This document shows, piece after piece, positions 48,549 through 62,279 of a stretch of DNA of 64,000 nt (its first letter is position 1; the number at the start of each line of letters is the position of its first letter). The position numbers were made by a program, and so were the translations under genes. The DNA is from Pogonophryne albipinna. Taxonomy: Eukaryota; Chordata; Actinopteri; Perciformes; Artedidraconidae. The DNA is taken from assembly GCA_028583405.1 (NCBI GenBank), contig CM053243.1, positions 35,119,420-35,183,419 of the forward strand. The letters run 5' to 3'. The notes below the pieces were generated by a model. The model worked only from the letters and a program-made list of their open reading frames with translations, had not been told where the DNA came from and did no database searches.

Positions 48549-50442
48549 ACATGTGAGTGTGTGTTTGTGAACAAGAGTGTGTGTTTTCAGGTGTGCGACC
48601 TTTCCACAAGGGCACCGAGCTCAGGGGAGCGGACAGAGATTAATGATAGGAGGCGTCATCTCTCTTTCAATATTAAAGGATGCTAGTGCTATTGTTGTAT
48701 GAACAACAAGAGGAAGAGAACATCAGCAGAATCAAACCTTTCCAGTACCACCCTACTGTTAATATACATTCATTAACAAAAAGTTTAACCTCAAGGTGCT
48801 GGCACTCAATTTCTACTAGTAGCCATCTTTTAGCTCTTAATCCACAGAGACAGGATTAACTCTGAGTTCACTGTACAAACAGCTATCTTGACTCAATTTG
48901 TATTCTTTCTCTTATGTTTGTAGATGCATTTGAAAAAGTGCACTTTCACATTCCTTTTCAAAATACACAAGTATTACTATATCCTTTGATGTCATAAAAC
49001 AAGCCATTCTTGATTTAATATTGAACTATGTATATTTAGTAACTAGTAACTAACTACATTTCCCATGACGTGGCATAGAGAAAGAGGGGCAAATGCAGGC
49101 ATTTCACAACTCACACAGAACCAAAAAGGATATTTATGGGTACGTCAAATGCTGGTCAATGTGTTGTCAGCATGGTCAATGGATTTTATCATTTAAAATT
49201 GCGCTTTTAATACATTTTGATTTAAGTTATTAACATGTTTTGCTCATTAGCCTGTGTTTTCCCTGAGTTGCAGATTGTTGACCTCTCACAGCTGTGTAAT
49301 GTTTCCTTTTATTTAGCAATAGTCTCCAATTTCTAATATATCTATGCTGTTCCACCCACATTAAAATGTCGCTACTTGACTTTCACAAGTTTAACAATCA
49401 TGCAAAGTTAAACCTGTTTAGGATTTTAGATATCAACAACCCAAAATACATTTAGGAATTTACAATCTTTGTCTTTCAGGTTTAACTAATTCTGGAACCA
49501 ACCCCAGACGCTATAATTGTAATGAAAATCTCTGTAGAGATCAGTCAGCTGTCTTCACTCATACTCTTGAAGGAGATGTGTAACTCTGTGGGCTGAACAT
49601 TCTGTTAGTCAACACGCAACACAGCTGGAGAGAAGGGTATAACATCACTCCGCTGCTTGAAATTCATGTAAATGATCCCTTTGGGACAAATACACCGCAG
49701 GTAAAACACAGGCTGTTAAATTAAAAAAAATCGACATGACACTGTTATCTCATCCAGTAGTTGTGCTTGATCAGGGAACGTGTGGGAAAGCGATATGACA
49801 TCCATCACCACAAACCTGCCAAACGCTCCTAATCACAGCCCGCTGGCTTGCTTGTCAGAATAAAGACTTGCAGTTTAAATGACTAAAGTCTCTGATGTCC
49901 CCTCAAGCAACTTGTTTCTTCTCACATGTTTTACCATCCTGCAGCTTCAACAACTGCTACCAGGATACACTGATTTACTGCAAGAAACTTTCATCCAATA
50001 GAAATGATTCTCTAAATTGAACTCCAATATATAGTGCTACAGTGTTTCTACTGATGAAAGTGCTATAATGCATATTGCACTGCTGAGGAAACGGCAATCT
50101 ACGTTTTTCATGCATTATAATTACACCGTAGTTGTGTAAATGTTATGACAATAAACCTTCCAATGGTGTATCTTGAATTGAATTGAATAATGGTAATGAT
50201 AAAAAAAGTAGTACACTTGGAATTGAATCCCAACAAAGAAGTGGTTTGCATGATAATGTGAATGTGGGGATTTAACTCTGCTTCACACTCAAACAAACAA
50301 GTGTCAAAAGACTGCTGAAATGTTTAAAGCCCAGCAATGTTCAGAAACTGTAATACAAGTGTACTGGACCGAATAATCAGCATACTGATCATTATAGTTT
50401 TCTGAAAATCTTGTTGTGCTTTTCTGTGAATCTGGTTGCTAT

Positions 50443-50461
50443 TATATATATATATATATAA
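50443..50461. repeat. TA microsatellite
   Basis: About nine TA units. Confidence 0.95.
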
Positions 50462-50754
50462 TGGGGAAACCATTGGATGAACAAAGGCTGGCAATACCTA
50501 CATAAACAGGTCTTTGAAACAATACATTCGACAAGTCTCTTCTGAAAAGCTTAAATGTGCTTTGTTGGCATTCTGACCATTCGTATTTTGCAGTAAAATG
50601 TTTGTAAATGGCATAATGTAAAGGATCATCAAACTCCCTGAAGACCACAACAATAATAATTGGATATTTTATTAATCAGATAACTGATAGATGAAAAATA
50701 AGATGTTTTCTTTAATCTGGTGTTCGTCTTTGTTATTATTATTGTAATATTATA

Positions 50755-50848
50755 TTTTATTATAATGTTATGTTTGCTGTGAAGCACTTTGGTAAACCGT
50801 CTGTTTTTAATATGTGCAATAGAAATAAAGTGGATTGGATTGGATTTG
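50755..50848 (+). repeat. LINE-type 3' tail
   Basis: GCTGTGAAGCACTTTGGTAA, ATATGTGCAATAGAAATAAA and a tandem GGATT tail match the 3' ends seen in inverted form at 46470-46830. Only the terminal part is kept. Confidence 0.6.
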
Positions 50849-51849
50849 TGAAACACTATCTAAAATCATTATAATACAACCTCCTGTAACAATGGCCAGA
50901 GATGTCTTGGACCAAAGTGTTTGGACATGCCCTCTGAAGTCCTTTAGCCTCTCACATAGAAGGGCAAAAATGACTTTCATACAGGAGCTGTACATTTACA
51001 TCAGTACCCCTGGCTTTGCCCTTGCTCCTGCCTTTGTCCAATAAATAATTACTTGCTGGTTTATTTCAATCCTCAGGAGATCAGAGCCTGCTCTTAGCCG
51101 TGCGGGCCGACACACACCGGGTTGCCGCTCAACACTCCAGAGTGACATCACCCTCTTCACTTCAAGGTCACCTACGCTAGTCTCAGGGAGATTTGAGAAC
51201 ATAACTTCATCCTGCTTTCCTCAGATGATTTCAGTTCAGCTGTCTGTTTCAACTTCATCTACCATGAGTGTGTGCATGTGTGTGTGTCCTCCATTACTGT
51301 GATGTCATGATGAATAGGCGGCCAACAAAGCGGAGTAGAGCTGGAGAGAGCGGTGGGGAGAGGGAAAAGCGATCTCTCCTTTGCCTTTTTATCGCTCTAT
51401 TTCATCATGGAAATCACCTCATTTACCCTGAGCAGTTCTCCATTCATCTCTTATTGTCACTGGCAAAACCCATTTTCTATCTGCACCAGCGTCGTGTGTG
51501 TGAGTGTGCCTCTTTGTGTGTAAGAAATTCACGGAAACGGGGAAAAAGCATCAAGCTCACTGCATGCAGTTGCATTATGAACTCATTGTACTAGTGTTAA
51601 CATCAGCAAACAAACTCATAATGTAGGATACATTGTTAATCAGTTATTTATGTCATCCTTTTGAAACAATTTATCTTCTTGGCCTTGTTTCCGTAAAGAA
51701 ATATGTTCCACAACTGTATTTCGTTCCAGGTAAACTATTTTTTTCTATGACCATTATCAAGGTCTTCATAGGCAGGGTGGATTGCTCTGAACATTAACCA
51801 CATGTTCAAAGCTTTGAAATTCCTAGATATCTATGTCTTTTGTCGAAGG

Positions 51850-52178
51850 TCATGTAACTAGATGGCAATCGGTTTGTGGTGTTCAAAGCTAAAATATATT
51901 TCAAACAATCAACAACAACTTATTTTGTACATTAATCATGACCAAGATACCCCTAGACCCAAGTTGTGAGCAGTTTCATGTAGGAACTATTTTCTTTCTA
52001 CGTATCAATACCCACTCAGAGTGAACATGAGCCTCTTATAATGCCTACTTCTGCGTGGTGATGAGGACGAGTTCGGTACAACAGACATCTCCAACATTCG
52101 ACAACCCAAAGAACTACCCATAATGATAAAAAGCGCAATAGGTAAGAGCAAAATATGTAATTGGGGTGAACTGTCCCT
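51850..52178. mobile_element. TTAA-target MITE, left end lost
   Basis: The right end GGGGTGAACTGTCCCT is followed by TTAA (52179-52182). The interior, with TGTAACTAGATGGCAATCGG and GTTGTGAGCAGTTTCATGTA followed by AGGAACTATTTTCTTTCTAC, is a common teleost MITE. The matching left end (AGGGACAGTTCAC) was not found. Confidence 0.62.
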
Positions 52179-52571
52179 TTAAGACCCTGAGCTGTGCATG
52201 TGTTTATATGGTGTTTCTAACAAGTTGTATTTGTTTGTAATTCATTCATTAATTCATGTTTTTTGCCGTACAGCAGTGTTTGAGCTACATCCGCTGAGAA
52301 TCTAATTTGCCGTTCTATTTCCATGTCAAGCTAGGGGTCCTTGGCTGGGGAGGCTGTGTGCGCTGGTTAATAACATGAATGCGATTAATAATTCAGAACT
52401 AAACCTATGTGGGTCTGAACAGTGTGCCGGTGCCTTCAGTGAACAGCACAGGAGAGATGCTGCAAGGCTCTTTGAGTAATCCGACATGACAGCATTCACC
52501 TCGGATGATAGAGAGAGGAAGAAAACTATCAAAATGCTTATAAATAACTTATATAGCCACTGAGGAGGAGC

Positions 52572-52592
52572 GGGGGAGGGGGGGAGGGGGGG
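52572..52592 (+). other. G-quadruplex candidate
   Basis: Runs of 5, 7 and 7 G separated by single A residues, enough for four GGG tracts. Confidence 0.8.
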
Positions 52593-52703
52593 ACGCCAGA
52601 TGTTTGCCTCAGCTCCTGCTGCAGAGGCAAACATCACGCTACTTCTCACATGGAAGACGAGGAAGATGGTGTGTGTTATCTGTGTGCTTTCTGTCTGTGT
52701 GAT

Positions 52704-52839
<136 letters not shown>

Positions 52840-52849
52840 AGCAGGTGAT

Positions 52850-55800
52850 GATGGGGACTGATTCAGGCAAGAAGCAGTGGGGGGAGGGTGGGTGTATCTT
52901 TGCAGCAGCACAGTCACACCAACGTGATTTGAGGATTTGAAGGAGCTGTGTTGGTTTACATTTGTGTGAATGCCCCCACACTTTGATACAAAAGAGCTGA
53001 AGACTTATAGAAAGGAGGAGTTGCTTTGCCAAGTCCCTCTTCCTCCAGGCAAATAACACAGCTACAAGTCTTCTTTCAGCAAGTTGTAACATGCTCTCAC
53101 ACAGAGAGAGCCCCAGGGTCAGATATTTACGAGAATACACAAGACTGCTCAGATATGAACACTTTGTCCTCGAGTGTTGGACAACAAAGACCCCGAGTGA
53201 AAAGCAGTTCCAGCTTGTGGTGAGAGGTGGTGAGAGGTGGTGAGAGGAAGTAGTCAGGGTGAAGAGCCAGAAGAGAAGAGTAAAACTCTTTAGAGACACC
53301 ATTCCAAATCCTTTTTTAGAAGGAGAAAACAAGTGTGTTCAGCACAGCAACAATGATTGCTTATGTCCTATAGTCAACACGGTTATATTAAATTCAAGTG
53401 TAATAAACTGTGTGGACTAAGTTACTGCATGATCACAAGGACCATACTTCTCAATGTGTACAGAGAAATAAGTACTAGAAACATAGGAATAAATAATGCT
53501 TGTATATCTAAATCATAAAAAGGCCTATGACCACTCGGTGGCATCCACTTTAGTGGCCTGCCACACACTTTTAAAGGAGGTGTTAAATATGTGTTATACA
53601 TTTTTTATTAATTAACAGTATGGTCAATGTTTAGAAACATGTTTGTGCATCTGAGCAATATATTCCCTCCTATTTTAGCTCCAATGTTGGTCTCCATCAT
53701 CTCCTTAGAAACATATCTCACTAATAAGCTATTCTCCTTTTCTTACTGTGGGTTTATCAGTTGTTTTCTTACTGAAAGTATCTGCTTGTTTTAAATACAG
53801 GGATGCTGTGAAACTGAGCCACTCAAAACGAGCTAAAACAGGATAAAAGCTGAGCATCAGAGCTGCATAATAATAATGTGTTGGTTCATGACCGACCCTT
53901 TTCACATTACACAAACTTCATTCATTTCGTGTTAATAGGAAAAACACTGATTAGTGTAGCTTTAATTATAAAATGTGTCTTTTGGGGAGAAATGAATACT
54001 AAAACCATGTTTGCTCACCAGAGAACTCTCTTGTATCAGCTCTAAAGGACACAATGAAAGCAAAGGGCGAGAATAAAGAACCTGCTGTCCAATCAGAGCA
54101 CTGTGCATCCTCCTCCGCACTAATCCTGGTGACTTTCATGTCTTTTCATGAGCCATGTTAGGGCTTTGCATCTGTGAACGTGTCTCGTACCTTAATAGAA
54201 TGGTCTTTTGGACTTTGATGCTACATCTCTAAGGATTAAACACCTCCCAGTGGAGGGGAGCAATGCGTTCTCCTTAAATCTCTCCCCTGCCAGGCGCGGA
54301 CCTACCAGACACACATTATTGATCACAGGAGGATCCCACCTCAGCCTGAAGCCTCATTTAGACCAGCTTCATTGTTTCCAGATGAAACACCCGACAACAG
54401 CCTCTCCCTGACTGAATGTAATGCATGCTGCTACCTTTATAGCTCACTACTCTCACTCCATTTCTCTCAGCCACGTACGTGATCTCATCAATCTCTCCAA
54501 ATCCCTCACTCTTAACAGCCTTTCTTTTTGTCTCTCACCAGTCAGCGCCGTATCATTCCTCAAGTTCTACTCATTGCACATTCTCACACAAAGAGATTAC
54601 ATCTGAAGGAAAACTAGCACACAATTGACATATTTTGGACCAAAATCTCAGGGCCTAGATTCAGTCAATTTGAAGAGATAAGATATCATAGAAGTACTGG
54701 TAGTATGAAATTATATGAACGTACCGATAGTTCCATGCAAACATCTTGTCAAAAGGACACAATGTGTGGCTTTTTCCTTTTCGACTGTCTGTGGTGCAGA
54801 TTAGCCATCAGGCAAACAACTTCATCTTAAATAAATGTTGCTGAGGTGTAGATCACGACTGACTTCATTACCACAGTGCACTTCCTGATAGCAGCAAAAC
54901 ACCAAGAGCATGTAGGTGAAAAATATCAGCAACCCACAACATTTTGCTTAGTACTACAGAAACATGTTTTGATACTACTAAATCTGTCTTATATACAAGG
55001 TTCTTATAGTAGTGCCTGTAAACACTAGTAAAGAGCAAAGTTAAATAACACAAACAACTTAATATTCAACAAAATATGTTCATATGAAAAGTTTCCCAAA
55101 GCTCTGAGTTACATCACTTATTTTCAATATAATGTTTTCACAATGTAAAAAACACAACAAATAAATGTGCTATTATTATGTTAAGGCAACAACAACACTT
55201 GGTTAAAGTTAGGAAGAATACGGAGATAAAAAAAAAGCCAAATACTAATGTCAGGTTTAAGATTGGATGCAGAACCAGGTCTCCAATCTCAGTCGGATAT
55301 TCACAGCTCAAACGTACATCTTATCTGGCCGATACGTACTACCTGCACTTGAACTAAAGGTCGGAGTTGGACAAAAACAAGGGCATTTAAAACCCAATCA
55401 AATATAATGACTTTGCTATTAAAATGGACTATGCTATAAACCTTTTTGTAAAAGGAGTGGAAAGTAGGGAAACATATAAAGCTTTTATTAATTTGATACA
55501 CACATAAGATCTCAGATAAAAACTGTAGCCATTATTTTCATTGTTATAAGGGCAATATATCCCCCTTATGAAACGGATCATTAACAGATAATTAGTCTCT
55601 TTAGACCTTTTTTAGCCCCAACAGCTCCTCATTAGGATCAACAATGAATATGTCAATCACATACTTGCATAATGATGCAAAGTCATGCAAGTTATTATTT
55701 CTCCCTCAGCCAAACACAGATTACTCCCCTCTTTCCCACCCGTTTCCTTCCCACAGATGATTCCACATGATTTTACTGCGTCATGAAACTGGCACCTGTC

Positions 55801-57857
55801 CCCTGTCGACCTCTCTGAGAGTGTCTGAGCACCGGAGCATCGACAGATCAAAGAGGAAACTATTTTTAAAACGATGCCACAATATCTTTGTCAAAAAAAA
55901 GAAGAAGAATATCACAGCTTCCTTTCCTCTGTGAATCACCGTAATTCCATGTTGTCATTGTCTTCAAATCAGAAAGTGTGTCGACATGACACTTGCTCAT
56001 TATCAGGCAATGAAAATAACACAGCAGATGTAACACAGCAACAGGAAGTCTTTAGGGGAACAACAGAGCAGAACTAAAACAAAAAGCAGAAAGCAAACAA
56101 ACACAGACAAACCCAGCAATATATGATGCATAAATAATGAGGACTGACTATTCTGGTCTTTGTTTTAAATGAAGACAACACCAGTAAATTGAATTGGAAA
56201 GTTTCTAAGTGCGTTACAGAAAACATGCGTATACTGTGTGACATGAAGAGAAAAAAAGCTACATTCTTGCAATTTTTGAAAAAGAAAGTAAGATTAGTGT
56301 GACTTTCACATTATTCTCAATGTACATGCCTGCCCATTTCTGCCTCTGGGTGATTGTTAGATGCTGTAGCAACCGACATTCCGCCTCACATGGCTGGATA
56401 ATGAGGGCCGCTGCTCTCCAAGACACAACGCCTGTGCAGCAGCTCTGCATTTAGCTGCTGACACTGAACTAGTTTGGTCAGAAGCCATGTTCCTCCCCTG
56501 TAGTTTTTCAGAGGTGGCGGCAGCACACAGGGCGCCATCTGCATCTTCAAACAATGACCCCTGTTTATCAGATCTTCAGGAAAATGTGGCATCACGCACA
56601 ATTAGCGATCACACTTCTACAGGGAGATGAATGGATTGCAGATCGATCAGATTCAGCTGTAGACTGAGGAATATGATGCACCTGTTCATCTATAAATGTG
56701 TTATTTTAAGTAAGCGAGGAAATATGTTTTTTCTTTTCCCAGCTTTGTTGATACCAAGAGTGTCTATATATATATACATGACAAAAGAGGATATTTGATA
56801 GTGACCCTGGTTGTTAGAATTTAAGCATCTTGGGCAGATAAGATCATTACAAAATCAAAGTGGAAATGCACATTTTAGATGCATTTTAAGCCGGATGAAG
56901 AGAAGATATAAAATCACTTAATGTCTCACACACACAAGTAATGTGTAACTCCCATCTGAGCTATGCCTCAATCACAAAATAGATATAACAACTCAAGAGT
57001 ATGTGATAACAGCAGCTATACTGAAAATATACTCTTTTATGTTTGTATACAAACAATTTCCTTCTTATGTCCTATACTACTCTTTTTCGTTGAAACCTGA
57101 ACTGGAATGCCTTAGGTGCTTTAATCAGGAAGGCTGAAGTAGAAAGCATATTCAAGTTTGAGTGCACATCTAACAATGTGCTTGGTGAGAATGCAGCAAG
57201 CTTATACTGTAGATTGAATTGAATCTCCATTTGGGCCTGAGGCTTTCACTGAGAGGACAGAACTAATAAGAAAAGTGGCCAGCCTGGACATTTTATGAGC
57301 TCCATGGCCGTTTCCCTTGGAAGGGCCATCACTTCCTATCGCCATCTCACTGCGATGTGACATCTTTCAGAGGAGCTCTATTTACAGCGAGTGAAATGCT
57401 GCTTGAGTTTGACGGTAAAGGAGAAGAAAACATAATTAACTTTCATGCGCATAAGAAAACAGATTACTGTCGGTAATCAGGTTAAGGCAATTAATTGGAT
57501 GTCATGTTTACATTATGTTCCTTTATTATGATCCCTCTCCTTGCTAAATGTCATTCGAATAATGTTTGATAAATTGACAGAATATTAGTTTGGAGTGGGG
57601 TTGAAAATGTCACAGTTTTAGTTAATTAAAAAGGTACAAATGTGGGGAATGTAAAGGTCGTATTGTGTTGTTTGTACAAAGGCTGTATACATTATTTTAT
57701 TGTGCACAAACTGACCAAACATTTTACTGTCTTGTCTCATTGTCTTAATCCTAAAACTAAAAGTAAAAACAATTATAATAATATATGTGATGATTTCAAA
57801 TATTCACAACATGTTTTATCTTTCCTAATATGTTGCTTCAATACATAATAGTTGGCA
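52850..57857. other. Intronic sequence, mostly unrecognised
   Basis: A 10-bp unit (GTGGTGAGAG) repeats three times at 53218-53248. 57230-57520 is unique-looking with TAATTAAC and CAATTAATTGG sites and may be conserved. Frames of up to 164 codons (52838-53332, minus) lack any domain. No transposon ends were identified. Confidence 0.4.
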
Positions 57858-57861
57858 TTAA

Positions 57862-58636
57862 AGGTCCCATGTCATGGCCATTTCTACTGATCATAATTCC
57901 ATTGTTGAGGTATACTAGAATAGATTTATACTGTGCAATTTTCCAAACTCACATTGGTTTCTCAAACAGCATCTCTGTATAGTGTGTGTATTCACCGGTA
58001 TTCACTCACTGTCCTAAACGGCTTGTTCGAGCTCCTGCCCCCCCTTCCTGTGAGCCCAGTGTGCTCTGATTGGTCGGGACGTTGCGAGGCTCGTTGCTGC
58101 GAGGAGCGGACAGATTTCCGGGTCGGCGATACAGCGAGAACAAGCAAAACTCATCTTGAGCACACACAAACACTCACAGCCGGAGTAAAAACAATAAGTG
58201 TGGCTTGATATTGAGTAAGAAAAAGGTTTATAACGCTGTGAGAATGGGTCTGCGGAGAGCATTTCTCCGCCATCCCAACTCGTCTATTACCAGCGTTCAG
58301 GGAGCTCTATGCAAGTCAATGGGACTCCCTGTTAGTTAGCCAAGGGATCCTGGTGTGTGAGGTGCTCCGCGGATTGATCCATTTGGGCCAATCCGGTAAT
58401 TTGTTGTTGATTTGGGTGTTCACACTTCACAGAACCCAGGAAGCAAACAATGGAAAATGAGAAATCTCCAACGAGGCGTTCTGGGGCAGCATAGACAGGT
58501 CTTTTCTGTGTTAGAGTTTTACTCGCTACAGGGTGTACTTTGAGGGTTTCTGACTCTGCAGACCGTTTACATGCAGAAAAACCTTCATAACACACAAGGG
58601 GACGGGTAATAACCGGAAAAGCATGACATGGGACCT
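57862..58636. mobile_element. TTAA-target MITE
   Basis: 775 bp between TTAA at 57858-57861 and 58637-58640. Ends AGGTCCCATGTCATG and CATGACATGGGACCT are perfect 15-bp inverted repeats. CpG-rich interior (58020-58140). The 154-codon minus frame across its right part is not a gene. Confidence 0.9.
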
Positions 58637-58640
58637 TTAA

Positions 58641-59051
58641 GCCTTTCAAAGTCAACATTTTATTACGGGAAAAAAAACTAATGAAAAAGGTAGGAAGGTA
58701 AAAAAAGGTAGAGATGCAATGGGTTAAAATCTCAGGCTCAAATTGTTGGCGAACGCTTAAAATTAGGAGTAACACACAACTACCGAAAAGATGCATGAGA
58801 TTATGTTAAAGACAGAATGTCTGTTGAGGATTAAGGTTTTTGCTAAAACATTTGGTTTATTGAAGTCACGCCCTTAAACCATAATTGACAAAACATTTAA
58901 AATAATGTATTTTGGCCAAAAGTGTCTTTGTCAATTGTCATATTCTAATATCATAAGTGGCCAGCTAATATGGTATCTCAGGCACACAGCTAGATCCGGG
59001 TTAGTTTGTAATGTACCAATGTAGGCACTAAAACAGCGTAAACTAAAACAG

Positions 59052-59097
<46 letters not shown>

Positions 59098-60777
59098 CAC
59101 AAACAAGAGTAGCACATACTCGAAAAGTCAAATGGAACTGTATTAGTCCCCAGGGGTTAATTAGTTGTTTAGCAGTGAAAACAGAACAAGCGTCTACATT
59201 ATTAGAACACTTACAGGAACATCTACAGGAAATGTTAAATTAGTTAACTTGTTAATTACAGCTAAGGGAGCAGTAGGTGTCAGAGGAATACAGAGGTGTG
59301 CTGCACGAGGTGGCAGTGTGAGCATAGTGTGCTGAGAGTAGGAGGTGAGAAGATCTCCTTGGTAAGATGTGAAGCAAATGGAAAAAGGGAGTAGAAAGAA
59401 ATAAAGATGGAGGTGTAGATGAGCAGAAGGCGAGGCGGCTGTGAGAGCAGAAATCCTTGGGAGCTTGGAGAGCAGCAGATGCTGCAGACTTTGCTGCAGT
59501 GGTCTGAATCATTCATTCTCCTTTAGTTTTTAAGGCGATCTCAGTAAACATCAGCCCTGTGCTGTGTCAGGGGAGTTGTTTCCTCCAACAGTATGTGAAT
59601 GTTGCTGAGAGATGATGGATGCTAAAGAACAGCCGTTGTGTCCCGATCTTTCCTTATCTCTCTGCCTTTCTTTTTACCCTTTATCTCACTCTCTTATCAA
59701 CAAACATACACCAGGGTCATGAAAGTTTTAGAGGCTTGGCATGGCTTCAGAAGGGTCTGAAACTCGGTCAAGGTTGGCCGTTTCCTGTCAGCGATTGAAA
59801 ACAACAGGGGAACGTATCCACATTGATGCAACATGCATTATGTACCATATATATTTCATCAGGAAACAGTTATATAAAGCTGCAGGCACGTTGAGCGCCA
59901 TGCACGCCACTTGTGTTCCACACAGCTCAAGGATACATCATGAGGCGATCACAATCACTCTGCTCTCTACTCCTCTGTCTTTCCATCTGCTGGTTCCTTT
60001 ATCTAAAACTGCTCTCTGCGTACCTCAAGTTCCATATAAACTCCAAAACAGAGAAAGATAAGACTCAATGAGAAAAGGACCGAGCATGTTGAATGTTGGG
60101 CACTAATGTCGGAGTTACTTTGCTTTGTTTCTAACAGATTGTCATAGATTGCACAACCGGTCTTTTCATTGTAAATGGAAACTTAGATTTAAGTTTGCAT
60201 ACAAAAACCTGACTATTGTTATATTCCCTTTTCTGGTGAGGAGAGTGTCAGTTAAGGTCTTCTTTAAATACAATCTTCAGTGTGCTTTAATACAAACGTA
60301 GGGTAAGAGTCTATGTTACTTAACTTGAGCTAAATTAGTGTAAAGCAAGAGCAGTGTTTTACAGCAAAATTATTTCTGGGTTGTCGTTGGCATTTCTTCT
60401 AATGGTTTTATGTTCCCAAGCTAACACCTTCTTCAGGGAAACCATAACATTTCTGCCACAAGATTTCATCTTCTGTACAGAGTTGTCAGTTGAGGGAGTT
60501 TCTTGTCCATCCAAGTATTGAAATTCAGTTACTCCTTAATTTGTTTAGAAAATGAAAAGAATGTTCTCTTCCAGAACATTGATGGCTACAACATTTCAGC
60601 TACTCTATTAAACATGAACAGTGATTACATCCACAGCTCAGACTAGCAGCGGCCCTTGGACTCCCACAGAGAACATGTGCCAAGACACGATCTGACTTTA
60701 ATTACATTTGACTCGAGTGTTTCGTCAACTTAATGTGTTGCTTAAAATAATACTTCTGCATACAGTATGTGACACTG
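58641..60777. other. Intronic sequence, nothing recognised
   Basis: It contains the TA tract at 59053-59094 and a weak LINE-tail-like stretch (AACTGTATTAGTCCCCAGGG) near 59133. No genes. Confidence 0.4.
59053..59094. repeat. TA microsatellite
   Basis: About 42 bp of TA. Confidence 0.97.
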
Positions 60778-60780
60778 TAA

Positions 60781-61415
60781 CGGTACGTCCACACAGCAGC
60801 TTTAAACAAATCTTCCAACGCTTCCAACGCTTCTCTGCCCATTGACTTTGAATGGGGATGACGTCACTTTGCCTCGCTTTTCGCCGAACTGCATTGTGGG
60901 GGAGCGAAGCGAAGATTTCCAGGATGTTCAGGATTCAAAAGTTGAGCAATGTTCAACTTTTGAAGCTTTTGAAGCTGAGCTGGAAGCGTCAGCCAATCAA
61001 ATCCCGTTTATGCAAATCTGACAGTTGAAGTACTAGCCAATCAAACCGCGTGTAAGCAGGGAGAACCAGACCGCAGTTCATTTCCTCATATTCCAAACGA
61101 GAAATTACGGTAGCAAATCACCCGGTTCTTTACGACCAGAACTATTACCGGGATACAAACCGGAGGAACCAGGCATGGAGGGAGGTGGCAGAGACAGTGG
61201 GTGAAACTGGTAGGTTTTCGCCTGTTTGGGGAGTTTATATATATATATATATTGCTCGCATAAAATCCCCGGGGTTTTTTGCTTTGTATGTCGGGGGCGG
61301 GAGATTCATGTGATTGGTTGTTGGTCGCATTGCTCGCAAAAAATCCCCAAGCTTTCAGACACGCCCAGCTCCAAGATTTTCAAGATTTTTGAAAAGCTGC
61401 TGTGTGGACGTACCG
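60781..61415 (+). mobile_element. Harbinger-like element A with MADF exon trace
   Basis: 635 bp with ends CGGTACGTCCACACAGCAGC and its exact complement. Flanked by a perfect TAA duplication (60778-60780 and 61416-61418), the 3-bp target type of PIF/Harbinger. The interior contains a decayed copy of the MADF-coding exon seen in element B (about 61093-61209, ending at a GTAGGT donor). No DDE transposase. Confidence 0.82.
61093..61209 (+). pseudogene. Decayed MADF-exon copy in element A
   Basis: Aligns by eye with the exon at 61704-61833. It keeps TACCGGGATACAAACCGGAG, the GGAACCAGGCATGGAGGGAG block and the donor, but lacks the start codon and has indels in the first half. Confidence 0.65.
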
Positions 61416-61418
61416 TAA

Positions 61419-62120
61419 CGGCCCCTACACACGGCGGCGTGCGTTGACTCTTCAACGCTTCTGCCCATTCACTTTGAATGGGATGACGTCACGTTTCGCC
61501 GAACTGCATTGTGGGAGCGAAGTGTTGCTTTTCTCGCGGTGTTCGCGGCAAAAATAGAGCAATGTTCTACTTTTGAAGCTTCAACGGAGGCGTCAGCCAA
61601 TCAAATCCCGCTTATGCAAATATGCCAGTACAAGCGCTAGCCAATCAAACCGCGTGTATGCTGGGAGAGCCAGACCGCAGTTCATTTCCTCATATGCCAA
61701 AAAATGGAGGAGAAAATAATCGTAGCGGTAGGGAATCACCCGGTGCTTTATGATCAGTCCCTGTTCACCTACCGGGATACAAACCGGAGGAGCCAGGCAT
61801 GGAGGGAGGTGGCAGAGACAGTGGGTGAAACTGGTAGGTTTTCGCCTGTTTGGGGATTTTATATCCAGTGTACTTCGTTTGAATGGACAGCTAGCAGGCA
61901 TAGACAGTATTTAGCCAGCATGGAATGTTGCGTAAAATAGCACCATAGACATTAATATCATACATGTTCATCATATAAAGTGTGACATGTAAAACCTTTT
62001 ATGCAATTGACAGGAGAGATTCATGTGATTGGTTGTTGGTCGCGTTGCTCACGTAAACTCCCCAAGCTCAAGACACGCTCACAGACAAGCGGCAACGCAC
62101 GCCGCCGTGTGTAGGGGCCG
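61419..62120 (+). mobile_element. Harbinger-like element B with MADF exon
   Basis: 702 bp with inverted ends starting CGGCCCCTACACACGGCGGC (28 bp, perfect). The left flank TAA (61416-61418) is shared with element A; the right flank is TGA (62121-62123), a duplication with one change. The interior is related to A throughout, although the terminal repeats differ. It carries a single MADF-type first exon and no transposase. Confidence 0.82.
61704..61833 (+). pseudogene. MADF/Myb-like first exon of a Harbinger-type element
   Basis: The frame from the ATG at 61704 reads MEEKIIVAVGNHPVLYDQSL, then YRDTNRRSQAWREVAETVG. This is the first two-thirds of a MADF domain (conserved HP-x-LYD, YRD, AW-x-x-VA). 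PIF/Harbinger elements encode such a Myb/SANT-like DNA-binding protein besides the transposase. A good donor (ACTG/GTAGGT) ends the exon after 43 codons, but no second exon follows within the element. The remaining helix is missing, so the product would be partial. It could still be spliced into host transcripts, although the host gene lies on the other strand. Confidence 0.75.
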
Positions 62121-62279
62121 TGAGTGTTGCACGGCCAGATACGGCTCGAGAAGCTGACTCAGAAAAGGAAATTATACATTATGATGTGATGTGATATGAA
62201 TGATAATGGGACACATCGACGTCTGCACTCACAGTGCCGCGGACTGTACTGTTACTTTGATCCGGTTACTTATGTTGTG

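Larger units (their letters stand above)
47963..51849. other. Intronic sequence with two small retroposon tails
   Basis: No genes. It contains a TG tract (48466-48547), a possible LINE tail with TTGAATTGAATTGAAT at 50160-50190 after ATGACAATAAA, and the LINE tail at 50755-50848. The rest is AT-rich and unrecognised. Confidence 0.4.

Noticed and set aside
58332..58796. 154-codon minus-strand frame
   Set aside because: It lies mostly inside the TTAA MITE at 57862-58636 and crosses its right end.
61593..61901. 102-codon minus-strand frame with several cysteines
   Set aside because: It is antisense to the MADF exon and runs beyond it in element B; the plus strand has the domain.
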